A DNA stretch of 46,966 bases, from contig CAYVRJ010000014.1 of NCBI GenBank assembly GCA_964453645.1, positions 1-46,966 on the forward strand, given 5' to 3'. Of the stretch, positions 1-6,868 are shown piece by piece. The position numbers were made by a program, and so were the translations under genes. Origin of the DNA: CAYVRJ01 sp964453645 (GTDB lineage Bacteria; Bacillota; Clostridia; Christensenellales; JAWKQI01). Under the pieces are notes generated by a model that worked only from the letters and a program-made list of their open reading frames with translations, searched no databases and had not been told where the DNA came from. Position 1 is the first letter of the stretch. The number at the start of each line of letters is the position of its first letter.

Positions 1-54
1 GGTTCAGGTCCGTGTGAAAGCAATTTCATGGGGGTTCAAGTCCCTTCAGCCGCA
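1..54 (+). tRNA. tRNA-Leu, 3' part (CUN-decoding)
   Basis: The window opens inside a class II tRNA. Visible are a long variable arm (TGAAA/TTTCA stem, GCAA loop), a T arm with loop TTCAAGT, and the 3' acceptor strand CAGCCGC plus discriminator A at 54. The acceptor implies a 5' end GCGGCTG, which is leucine-like and not serine-like. If base 1 is anticodon position 36 (G), the codon begins with C, which fits Leu CUN. CCA is not encoded. The 5' half lies outside the window, so the exact anticodon cannot be read. Confidence 0.85.
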
Positions 55-137
55 TTACCACCCTGTGGTGAATCATATCGTTACGGAAGTAATTCTGTAG
101 CGATATTTTTATACTCTAAATTTTACGATAATAAATG

Positions 138-166
138 TTGATAAATTTATTGTTTTTTCATATACT
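138..166 (+). promoter_or_regulatory. SigmaA promoter of toxin-antitoxin pair 1
   Basis: TTGATA (138-143), a 17-bp spacer and TATACT (161-166) stand upstream of the antitoxin gene. The match to the housekeeping consensus is good. The antitoxin or the complex probably binds nearby, as in other Phd/RelE operons, but no operator was identified. Confidence 0.6.
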
Positions 167-209
167 ATACATATAAATAAAATTATTGATAAATACGAGG
201 TATGCGGTT

Positions 210-530
210 ATGAACGCTTCAGCAATAGGAGATTTGCTCAAATCTATTGTGCCGATTTCTCGCTTTAACAAAGGTGAAGCCAATAGAATTTTTGACGAGG
301 TTGCTAAGACAGGTTTTAAGGTTGTTGTAAAAAACAATACCCCCGCCTGCGTTTTAGTCTCTCCCGACGACTTCGCTCAAATGTTAGAGGATTCTGAAAA
401 CTACGCTTTACTGTTGGAAGCTACAAAGCGCATGGAGCATGTGCAACAGACAATTCCATTGGAACAAATTGTTCATGAATTTGGAATAACCAAAGAAGAG
501 CTTGATGCTACCAAAGTGAAAATTGAATAA
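210..530 (+). CDS. Phd/YefM-type antitoxin
   Basis: This is a small protein of about 106 residues, upstream of a RelE-type toxin and separated from it by 2 nt. The N-terminal half has the Phd/YefM pattern: a short helix, then RFNKGEANRIFDEV, then a beta strand KVVVKNNTPACVLVSPDDF followed by helices. This fold binds DNA as a dimer, and the C-terminal tail neutralises the toxin. I chose ATG at 210, with GAGG about 9 nt upstream. An in-frame TTG at 186 would add eight residues. Family assignment is by pattern only. Confidence 0.8.
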   Translation: MNASAIGDLLKSIVPISRFNKGEANRIFDEVAKTGFKVVVKNNTPACVLVSPDDFAQMLEDSENYALLLEATKRMEHVQQTIPLEQIVHEFGITKEELDATKVKIE

Positions 531-532
531 GT

Positions 533-853
533 ATGTGGAAAGTGGAATTTACGCCCGCAGCAAGGTTAGATTTCAGTGCTCTGACGAAATCAAACCAACT
601 TCAAGTTATTCGAGCAATTGAAAAGGTTTTAACAAATCGATTGCCCGATTACCGCGGTGGGTACGGCAAACCGCTGGGGAATAAAAACAATCTCAACCTC
701 TCGGGTTATCTAAAAATCAAGTTAAAGAAAGCTGGCCTGAGGGTGGTTTATAGTTTAGTTGAGGAAAAGGAACACATGATCATCATCGTCATTTCTGTTC
801 GAGACGACGATTTGGTTTATAGGTTAGCAGCCAAACGCATAAACAATTCTTGA
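533..853 (+). CDS. RelE/ParE-superfamily toxin
   Basis: A 106-residue basic protein directly after the antitoxin. It starts with the typical strand-helix pattern (WKVEFTPAARLDFSAL) and carries the conserved GKPLG...LSGYLKIKL...LRVVYSL...IIIVISVRDDD core of RelE-type mRNA interferases. The Arg-Val-Val-Tyr strand and the late Arg are typical of the fold. It is expected to cleave ribosome-bound mRNA unless held by its partner. It could instead be a ParE-type gyrase poison; sequence alone does not separate these. Confidence 0.8.
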   Translation: MWKVEFTPAARLDFSALTKSNQLQVIRAIEKVLTNRLPDYRGGYGKPLGNKNNLNLSGYLKIKLKKAGLRVVYSLVEEKEHMIIIVISVRDDDLVYRLAAKRINNS

Positions 854-880
854 GTACAATATGATGCCAAATTAAACAAA

Positions 881-947
881 CCCCGTTTATTTGTTATCAA
901 CAAACATAGTTTCCGCCAACTGCTGGGCTTCCCGCAGGGTTTTTAAA
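881..947. repeat. 67-bp direct repeat, copy 1 (3' end of small gene)
   Basis: This segment matches 1573-1639 with one mismatch in 67 positions. It equals the 3' end of the small gene at 1579-1740, cut off at the codon for Leu36. The toxin gene of pair 2 ends exactly here: its last codons and TAA stop run into the repeat. Confidence 0.9.
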
Positions 948-1215
948 ATAAGTCACTGTGCGTTCCTGTGCGCGTGAGAGTAAGCGTTAGAATTTCGTTT
1001 TCCACTTTATAAATAAGCAACCAGTCGGGCGTGAGATGACACTCCCGAAATCCTGAATAGTTTCCTTTCAGCACATGGTCTTGATACCTGGGGGGCAAAG
1101 GAATTTCCTGCCGCAGCATATCCACGACAGCTTCAAAAATTCTTGTGTCGTATCCTCGTTTTTGGATGATTTTATAATCTTTTTTAAACCTTGCTAAAAA
1201 CCGTACCTTAAGCAT
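943..1215 (-). CDS. YafQ-type RelE toxin
   Basis: A 90-residue protein, second gene of a DinJ/YafQ-like pair; it overlaps the antitoxin gene by 8 nt. The pattern fits YafQ: LARFKKDYKIIQKRGYD, then LPPRYQDHVLKGNYSGFRECHLTPDWLLIYKV, then LTLTRTGTHSDLF. The HxLxGxxxGxRECHLxPDWLLIY motif and the final His-Ser-Asp-Leu-Phe are hallmarks of this family of ribosome-dependent endoribonucleases. The stop codon lies inside the 67-bp repeat, so the last residues may have been set by the rearrangement that placed the cassette here. Confidence 0.88.
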   Translation of the reverse strand: MLKVRFLARFKKDYKIIQKRGYDTRIFEAVVDMLRQEIPLPPRYQDHVLKGNYSGFRECHLTPDWLLIYKVENEILTLTLTRTGTHSDLF

Positions 1216-1477
1216 TGAGTTCCTTCATAAATTCCTCCATGGTGTCGAACGCAGGACTCATATTGCGCTCCATTTCAACGTCCTCCATTGCGGCGAGCGT
1301 CTCAGCATTTGGTTTTGGAATTTGCATTTTAAAGGGCAAACCACCTTGCATTAAACTCTGATGAAAAAAAATATTCACTGCATCAGAAATGGTAATACCA
1401 AACTGAGAAAACAATCGCTCAATGTTTTGTTTGGTTTCCGGCTCAGTTCGAATGTTGATATTTGCTGTCTTTGCCAT
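1208..1477 (-). CDS. RelB/DinJ-type antitoxin
   Basis: About 89 residues with an N-terminal ribbon-helix-helix: AKTANINIRTEPETKQNIERLFSQFGITISDAVNIFF. This is the standard start of RelB/DinJ antitoxins. The C-terminal half would wrap the YafQ toxin encoded next. ATG at 1477 is preceded by GGAGG with 8 nt spacing; longer in-frame starts upstream lack such a site. It is likely autoregulated by the RHH domain. Confidence 0.88.
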   Translation of the reverse strand: MAKTANINIRTEPETKQNIERLFSQFGITISDAVNIFFHQSLMQGGLPFKMQIPKPNAETLAAMEDVEMERNMSPAFDTMEEFMKELNA

Positions 1478-1572
1478 ATTCATTACCTCCACTATCAGTA
1501 TACTCATTATTGCACAAATAATGCACAAACACAATACATTTCACTCAATGGGCAGCAATAAGCACTGGCATC

Positions 1573-1639
1573 CCCCGTTTATTTGTTATCCACAAACATA
1601 GTTTCCGCCAACTGCTGGGCTTCCCGCAGGGTTTTTAAA
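1573..1639. repeat. 67-bp direct repeat, copy 2
   Basis: This partner of 881-947 forms the 3' end of the intact small gene at 1579-1740. The two copies bracket the DinJ/YafQ pair. Confidence 0.9.
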
Positions 1640-1740
1640 CCGTTTTCCATTTCGGATGTGACAACCTTAGAATCGCTAATTTGTTCTATTGCCGTTGTGA
1701 TTGCTTGGAATAAAATCTTATACATTTTTTCATAATCCAT
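1579..1740 (-). CDS. small helical protein, 53 aa, unknown
   Basis: A short reading frame starting MDYEKMYKILFQAITTAIEQ and ending ETMFVDNK. It is acidic and appears fully helical, perhaps a short coiled coil. ATG at 1740 has GAGGTG 7 nt upstream. I do not recognise a family. Its reality is supported by the good ribosome site and because its 3' third has been copied to the other side of the neighbouring toxin-antitoxin pair. Confidence 0.6.
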   Translation of the reverse strand: MDYEKMYKILFQAITTAIEQISDSKVVTSEMENGLKTLREAQQLAETMFVDNK

Positions 1741-1817
1741 AGGGGTTCACCTCATTTGTAATTCACAAAAATCATACCACATTATCCCTTCCATTGTCAA
1801 AATCCGTTAACTAAATA

Positions 1818-1846
1818 TTGAATTATATTTACTGGTATTGTATACT
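1818..1846 (+). promoter_or_regulatory. SigmaA promoter of the membrane-protein cluster
   Basis: TTGAAT (1818-1823), a 17-bp spacer and TATACT (1841-1846). A heptamer TTCGACA (1865-1871, reverse complement of the Spo0A box TGTCGAA) lies just downstream, where a bound repressor would block transcription. Spo0A control is only a possibility, because such heptamers occur by chance. Confidence 0.55.
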
Positions 1847-1889
1847 ATACATATTCCACTACTTTTCGACAAGTTGATTGGAGTTACAG

Positions 1890-3257
1890 ATGAACGAACT
1901 CTCTAAAAAAGACTATGGTTTTTTAAAGACAGCACACGTCCTAAGCATTATCTTTTTTTCGTTTATGATTTGGTTGCTGTTCTTAGAACTCACAACAATT
2001 GCTGCCACAGCCAATACGTTTTCACAGGACAGCAAGGCCTTTAACCTTCACTTGCAAATGCTGCTGTATGCCATATCTGGCTTGTTTTTATTCATTGGGT
2101 TTAGTTTTGTCCGCAAAAGCAGACGGTACTGGTCGGGTATCTGCTTAACAGCACTTTGTTTTATCACCGCACTGGTGAATATTTTAAATATTGCAAACTT
2201 CAACTTCTCCTCCCTTCCCTTTGCACTGCTCTTGGTTTTTCAGCTTTGGCAGCTCCTAGTTCGCATTTTTTGGGGCAAACAGTTCATCCCTCCCACTGTC
2301 ATTCGCATTAATTCTTGGGTGTTATTGGCTGCCATTGTGTATATGAACTTGCTGGAAGTGTGGGCTAAAAACAGCACAACCTTGCAGATGAATTTTTCCG
2401 GATTTGTAGCTGATTTAATGGTCTATTTCATTTTTACAATTCCCCTAATGTCCCTCATCCCCTTCTTCTTTATGTTGTGCGCAGACAGCGATTCGGTATT
2501 TTATCAATATTTTATTATAAACCATCCCAAGGAACTATTTGTTCGGTACAAAGGGCGGAAACAAAACAAAAAAAGCCCACCAATAAAAACGGAGTTAACC
2601 CCTGTGAATGTGTTGCCAAAAAAAGAATATAAAAAAATTAAGACTGCCCGAACCATTAGTATCATATTTTTCTATCTGGCCATATGGCTTCCCTTTGCCT
2701 TTTTTGTCAATGGGGCGGCAGGATTCGCATCAATTTCTGATTTGTTCTCAATCCTATATTCTGTTGCACTCTTGTTGTTTATAATCAGTATTTGTTATAT
2801 ACACAAGAAAAGACCGCAAAAAATTGCTGTATTTGCATTGATTGCAGGATCGATTGGTGTGATTTTTAACATAATCACCCTTGTGGAAGGTGCTAACTTG
2901 TTGGGCCAAGTTTCCTCCATCTTCCTATCCCTTATGTTTTTACAATTGGGCTACAGAACGTACACAAACAAACAAATCTTTTCTCCAAAGCTCATTAAAA
3001 CCATTGGGTTGGTGTATTTGTTTGTTGGCCCTATTTTTATTTCGATATTTTATATTATATCCACAAAGGCTACATTTGCAATGACTGACGTTGTTTTATT
3101 CATCGTTATGTATCTGCTGTTTTTGTGTATATTTTCACCCATCCCCCTATTTTTTATGGCAACGTCAGATATTGAATCAACATTTTATCAAAATTTTGTT
3201 TTGAAACATCCAAAGGAAACGATTATAATATATAAAGAGTATAAAAACATACAATGA
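1890..3257 (+). CDS. multi-pass membrane protein with two homologous halves
   Basis: 455 residues forming two repeats of one unit, each with about six hydrophobic segments. Each unit opens with a basic stretch followed by the first membrane segment: KKDYGFLKTAHVLSIIFFSF in the first half and KKEYKKIKTARTISIIFF in the second. Each ends with a cytosol-like tail motif: SVFYQYFIINHPKELFVRYK and STFYQNFVLKHPKETIIIYK. The next gene and the gene at 4859 hold one unit each, so the family has four units here. ATG at 1890 follows GGAG with 6 nt spacing. I do not recognise the family; no catalytic motif is visible. A role in the membrane (transport, sensing or stress) is inference only. Confidence 0.8.
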   Translation: MNELSKKDYGFLKTAHVLSIIFFSFMIWLLFLELTTIAATANTFSQDSKAFNLHLQMLLYAISGLFLFIGFSFVRKSRRYWSGICLTALCFITALVNILNIANFNFSSLPFALLLVFQLWQLLVRIFWGKQFIPPTVIRINSWVLLAAIVYMNLLEVWAKNSTTLQMNFSGFVADLMVYFIFTIPLMSLIPFFFMLCADSDSVFYQYFIINHPKELFVRYKGRKQNKKSPPIKTELTPVNVLPKKEYKKIKTARTISIIFFYLAIWLPFAFFVNGAAGFASISDLFSILYSVALLLFIISICYIHKKRPQKIAVFALIAGSIGVIFNIITLVEGANLLGQVSSIFLSLMFLQLGYRTYTNKQIFSPKLIKTIGLVYLFVGPIFISIFYIISTKATFAMTDVVLFIVMYLLFLCIFSPIPLFFMATSDIESTFYQNFVLKHPKETIIIYKEYKNIQ

Positions 3258-3287
3258 ACACAACACTAAACGAAACGGAGGATACCT

Positions 3288-4184
3288 ATGAACGAAATAT
3301 CCAAAAAAGATGTGGGCCTGGTGAAGGCGGGTCATGTCATCAGCATTGTCTTATTCTCTTTTGCTACTTGGGCGGCCTTTTGTATTTTACTTATATTCAC
3401 AGTCTTTGTGCCTTTGATGACCCTTTCATTCAATCAAATGCCCCAAATGGCTCCTTTCCCCTTTGAGTTAAAACCATTGCTAGACACGGTTCCCATTATC
3501 CTAGTATTTGCTATCATTTCAATTGCCGCAGTTTTACTTTTAGCCACCACCCTAGCTTTTTCAAAAAAGAACCGTGCTAAAAAAATTGGTGTGTACTCCC
3601 TCATTACCTGCATTTTAACACTGATTATGATGGTGGTAGGGGTGTTTATGACTTTCCAACTCAGCCAAGTTTTTCGAGTAATACCCGATTTCCCCGGCGG
3701 TTTTGATTTTACCAGCTATATGAACAACATTATGATCATCTCCCTCATCCCTGCACTGCTTGGTATTTTGGTTTATTTGCAATTGCCCATTCGTATTTTT
3801 GCAAACAGGCAGGTGATCCCCGCCAAAGTCATTCGAATTGGCGTCATCGTTTACTATGGCATAACGGTACTCATTGCCGTTGCTGCCCCATTTATTATGA
3901 TGAGTTCCATGTTTGGCACCGGCTTGTATGGTGACATTCAAAGAGGAATGTTTGCCATGCTTAACACCATGCTCCCCTCCTTATTTTTCAGTATGATTAT
4001 TGCGGCAGCTATCCCCTTCCTGCTCTATTTCTCTGCCGACAACGAATCTGTATTTTATCAATACTTTATTCAAAATCATCCCAGCGTACTCAAAAAGATG
4101 TATGCGGAGCAGAAGAAACTAGCACTGGAAGAAAAGAAACAGCAACAGCAGCTAGCCGAACCCACGGATTCAACCCAATCGTAA
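3288..4184 (+). CDS. multi-pass membrane protein, paralogue of its neighbours
   Basis: 298 residues and one unit of the local family. The N terminus is MNEISKKDVGLVKAGHVISI. Six hydrophobic segments follow, then the tail motif SVFYQYFIQNHPSVLKKMY and a charged, Gln-rich end. It starts 30 nt after the preceding gene behind GGAGG (6 nt spacing), so the two are probably co-transcribed. A hairpin terminator follows at 4197-4230. Function is unknown. Confidence 0.8.
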   Translation: MNEISKKDVGLVKAGHVISIVLFSFATWAAFCILLIFTVFVPLMTLSFNQMPQMAPFPFELKPLLDTVPIILVFAIISIAAVLLLATTLAFSKKNRAKKIGVYSLITCILTLIMMVVGVFMTFQLSQVFRVIPDFPGGFDFTSYMNNIMIISLIPALLGILVYLQLPIRIFANRQVIPAKVIRIGVIVYYGITVLIAVAAPFIMMSSMFGTGLYGDIQRGMFAMLNTMLPSLFFSMIIAAAIPFLLYFSADNESVFYQYFIQNHPSVLKKMYAEQKKLALEEKKQQQQLAEPTDSTQS

Positions 4185-4196
4185 GGAACATCATTC

Positions 4197-4230
4197 AAAC
4201 TGCTGAGGTATATCACCTTGGCAGTTTTTT
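4197..4230 (+). terminator. intrinsic terminator
   Basis: AAACTGC...GCAGTTT with an inner AGGT/ACCT stem, followed by a T run. It ends the membrane-protein transcript and slightly overlaps the stop of the converging small gene. Confidence 0.8.
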
Positions 4231-4399
4231 ATTTATCTTCTTTATTTACTTGTTTTGATTGCATAGGGCAGTACAAGATGTGTGCTACATGAGAAAGGGT
4301 TTGAGCTAATACCTCTTCAATTTGCTTACCTGTTTGTTTACCAATGTTACCATAAAGCTTTGAAATTTCATCATCTAATAAAATCGTAAACTTATTCAT
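4229..4399 (-). CDS. small protein, 56 aa, unknown
   Basis: It begins MNKFTILLDDEISKLYGNIG, with a beta strand followed by a helical stretch IEEVLAQTLSHVAHIL. The layout resembles small ribbon-helix-helix proteins, but no clear match is seen. ATG at 4399 is preceded by GAGGTGG. A promoter with TTGACT and CATAAT 17 bp apart lies upstream on the same strand (4416-4444). It is divergent from the XRE regulator, which may control it. Confidence 0.55.
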   Translation of the reverse strand: MNKFTILLDDEISKLYGNIGKQTGKQIEEVLAQTLSHVAHILYCPMQSKQVNKEDK

Positions 4400-4415
4400 A
4401 TTCCACCTCTTATTG

Positions 4416-4444
4416 ATTATGCATAATATTAACCAATAAGTCAA
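4416..4444 (-). promoter_or_regulatory. SigmaA promoter of the 56-aa gene
   Basis: Read on the minus strand: TTGACT (4444-4439), a 17-bp spacer, CATAAT (4421-4416). It is back-to-back with the promoter of the XRE gene. Confidence 0.55.
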
Positions 4445-4462
4445 TAATAACTTTACAATTCG

Positions 4463-4491
4463 TTGAATCTATAACTCAATGTTGACATAAT
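4463..4491 (+). promoter_or_regulatory. promoter of the XRE gene, probably leaderless
   Basis: TTGAAT (4463-4468), 17 bp, CATAAT (4486-4491). The start codon is at 4498, exactly where transcription should begin, and there is no Shine-Dalgarno sequence. Confidence 0.55.
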
Positions 4492-4497
4492 AGTTAT

Positions 4498-4824
4498 ATG
4501 AACAAAATTAATTACAAGGCAATTGGTGCCCGAATAAAAACATGCCGAATAAACAAACAAATGACCCAAGAAAATCTGGCAGAACAATTAAATGTGTCTC
4601 CGGAATATTGCAGTAAAATCGAGTGCGGAAAGGCAAAGGTGAACCTCGAACGATTGGCTGAGCTTTCCGCCATTCTGAATACGGATATTTGTTATCTCAT
4701 TTCAGGTACTGTGTTTCAATCCTCTTCCTATCTCAACCAAGAAATTGCAGATATGCTCCAAAGTTGCTCCAAAGAAAAAATAGATACGATTGTAAAAATT
4801 ATTGATATTATCAGTAAAATGTAA
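4498..4824 (+). CDS. XRE-family helix-turn-helix regulator
   Basis: 108 residues. Residues about 8-65 form a Cro/C1-type HTH: IGARIKTCRINKQMTQENLAEQLNVS, then PEYCSKIECGKAKVNLERLAELSAIL. The rest is a short helical C-terminal part. It lies 34 nt before the third membrane-family gene and divergent from the 56-aa gene, so it may regulate one or both. The mRNA looks leaderless. It is a DNA-binding regulator of unknown signal. Confidence 0.85.
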   Translation: MNKINYKAIGARIKTCRINKQMTQENLAEQLNVSPEYCSKIECGKAKVNLERLAELSAILNTDICYLISGTVFQSSSYLNQEIADMLQSCSKEKIDTIVKIIDIISKM

Positions 4825-4858
4825 TAATATTGTTGTATAAACAATATTTGGAGTATTT

Positions 4859-5644
4859 ATGGAAGAGATTAAAAGAAATGAATACACTATGGTGCGCACA
4901 GCCCACGTGTTTAGCGTCATAGCGTTTTCAGCAATTGTTTTTTTGGCCTTTATCACACTGCTCCCCCTCTCTTGCAGCATGGTGTTGGAAGAGAGTCTAA
5001 CTGCTGCCGATATCATTACATACGTCATTTTTGCAGCCATTTGCACATGTTACGCAATTTTCTTGTACAGCATTCTAACCTTTGCAAAAAAGAGCCGACG
5101 GACGTTTTTGGCTGTGATGTTGATTATACAAGGTTTGATGTCCCTGCTCAACATTGGGCTTGAGGTGATGATTGCAATATCCCTAGACATCAATGTGAGC
5201 GAAGATATCTTTTTAATAGGCAGCGTTGTGTGCCATCTTCTCTATATCTTTATCGTCGCCCAAATGGTTGCCAGAATTTTTACCAAAAAACATCTGGAAG
5301 TTGTCACATCGTTTATTTATATCTATATCGGCATCAACGCCATTAGCTTCATCTATGTAATGGCCCTGCTGTTCACCCCCTCCCTTCCCTCAAACGAAGC
5401 CCTGGACATAGCGACCATTGTGATTCTAGTCATGATCGGCCTGCCCTTCGTTGTGCCCATAGCAGCAACCCTGCCAATGACACTGCTCTTTGCGGCCAAG
5501 AACCAAGTGTTCTTTGAAAACTTTGTGCTAAACCACCCCAGCACTTTCTTTAAAGCCTATAAAGACCAGTGTAGGCAACGATTTGAAGCAAAACGATTGG
5601 AAAATAAAAAAGAGGATGTATCACCTTTCAGTAATACGCCCTAA
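4859..5644 (+). CDS. multi-pass membrane protein, third member of local family
   Basis: 261 residues and a single unit. It opens KRNEYTMVRTAHVFSVIAFS, has about six hydrophobic segments, and ends with the family motif (VFFENFVLNHPSTFFKAYK) and a charged tail. ATG follows GGAG at 5 nt. It is separated from the other two genes by the XRE regulator and the small gene. Function is unknown; no transporter signature is recognised. Confidence 0.78.
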   Translation: MEEIKRNEYTMVRTAHVFSVIAFSAIVFLAFITLLPLSCSMVLEESLTAADIITYVIFAAICTCYAIFLYSILTFAKKSRRTFLAVMLIIQGLMSLLNIGLEVMIAISLDINVSEDIFLIGSVVCHLLYIFIVAQMVARIFTKKHLEVVTSFIYIYIGINAISFIYVMALLFTPSLPSNEALDIATIVILVMIGLPFVVPIAATLPMTLLFAAKNQVFFENFVLNHPSTFFKAYKDQCRQRFEAKRLENKKEDVSPFSNTP

Positions 5645-5693
5645 AAAATATAAACTCAAGTACAGCAAAGGAGTCTGAGCCTTTTATAAAAAT

Positions 5694-6452
5694 TTAAGCG
5701 GATTTATCCATAATCAATCTGTCGGCAATGAGTGCAATAAATTCACCGTTGGTGGGTTTGTCGTTTCTCGAATATATTTTAAAACCAAAAATTCCGTTAA
5801 TATTTTCAATTTTACCTCTGGTCCAGGCAACTTCAATGGCGTGGCGTATGGCCCTTTCCACCTTGGATGGGGATGTGTTAAAAATCTCTGCAACCGTTGG
5901 ATAGAGCTGCTTTGTAATGGAGTTGATGATGTCGGGCTGTTTGTACACCACCCGAATGGCTTCCCGCAGGTATGTAAACCCTTTGATATGTGCGGGGATA
6001 CCTATGGTTAAGAAGATGTTGGTTATCTTTTCGTCCAATGATTTTTGCGGATAGGTGCGGGTGTCTGCTGTATCTGAAATGGGGTTAAACAGCTCCAAGA
6101 TTCTGCTCTTTAAAATATCCATGTCCAGTGGCTTCACCATGAAATAGCGCACACCCATCAGTGCAGCTTTTTTAATGATGGCGTCGTGGCCGATGGAGGA
6201 ATACATAATGATTTGAGGTGCCTTCTTCAAATCCATTTTGTTGATCTTTTCAATCAAGTTAAAACCGTCTGAACCGGGCATAATCACGTCTAATAAGATG
6301 GCATCGGGGTTTAAGAGCTTCACCATCTCCTCCGCCTCCAATACGTTGGACGCACAACCCACCACATCGATGGTTCTGTCCTTGGAGAAAAAATTGTTTA
6401 AAGAGCGGGACAATCCCAAATTATCTTCCACGATTAACAAAGAAACGTTCAT
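5694..6452 (-). CDS. spo0A: sporulation master regulator Spo0A
   Basis: About 252 residues in two domains. The N-terminal receiver has the acidic pair in LLIVEDN, the phospho-accepting Asp in LLDVIMPGSDG, a Ser in the MYSS segment and the Lys in MVKPLD. The C-terminal domain is the Spo0A-specific effector: TYLREAIRVVYKQPDIINSITKQLYPTVAE, then SPSKVERAIRHAIEVAWTRG, the recognition helix that contacts TGTCGAA boxes. Length and order match known Spo0A. ATG at 6452 is chosen because a typical Spo0A N terminus starts there; AAAGGTG lies upstream. A reverse TGTCGAA box at 6629-6635 is compatible with autoregulation. Confidence 0.95.
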   Translation of the reverse strand: MNVSLLIVEDNLGLSRSLNNFFSKDRTIDVVGCASNVLEAEEMVKLLNPDAILLDVIMPGSDGFNLIEKINKMDLKKAPQIIMYSSIGHDAIIKKAALMGVRYFMVKPLDMDILKSRILELFNPISDTADTRTYPQKSLDEKITNIFLTIGIPAHIKGFTYLREAIRVVYKQPDIINSITKQLYPTVAEIFNTSPSKVERAIRHAIEVAWTRGKIENINGIFGFKIYSRNDKPTNGEFIALIADRLIMDKSA

Positions 6453-6513
6453 AAATACAATCACCTTTCGTAGCTTAGTAATGATCCCCATAGGAGTTAA
6501 AATCAAATCATGT

Positions 6514-6541
6514 TTTAGCGCTAAACCTTTGTTTAAACAAA
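6514..6541. promoter_or_regulatory. two adjacent perfect palindromes upstream of spo0A
   Basis: TTTAGCGCTAAA (6514-6525) and TTTGTTTAAACAAA (6528-6541) are both perfect. They lie 60-90 bp before the spo0A start. The first has the central GCGC seen in many LacI/CcpA-type operators. The regulator is unknown. Confidence 0.5.
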
Positions 6542-6868
6542 TAATAGCATAATATTATTTTCTGTGCAATAGTATTTCGTAGAAAATTTGAGTAAATCAA
6601 AGAATAATGAACCTACCAATTTCGTCGTTTTCGACAATATTGTGACATACTTTCGGCCTATTTCGCCTGTTTTAGGCAAATAATCGACACTTTTTACTAT
6701 TTATGTCCATTTTTTGCTCGACATCAAAAATACCTTAATCGTCAAATTCACCTAAAAATAGTCCTAAATAGCCATAAATAAAATTTTGAATGTGTTTACA
6801 GAAATTTATATTGTCAAAAGAAGAAATTCAATATAAACTATACGTATGAATGACGGCGGTAGAATTTT
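6542..6868. promoter_or_regulatory. divergent intergenic region spo0A / lipoprotein
   Basis: An AT-rich region without a gene. It contains TTCGACA at 6629-6635 (Spo0A box on the minus strand) and a plus-strand promoter for the lipoprotein gene: TTGTCA (6811-6816), 17 bp, TAAACT (6834-6839). No RNA element was recognised. Confidence 0.5.
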
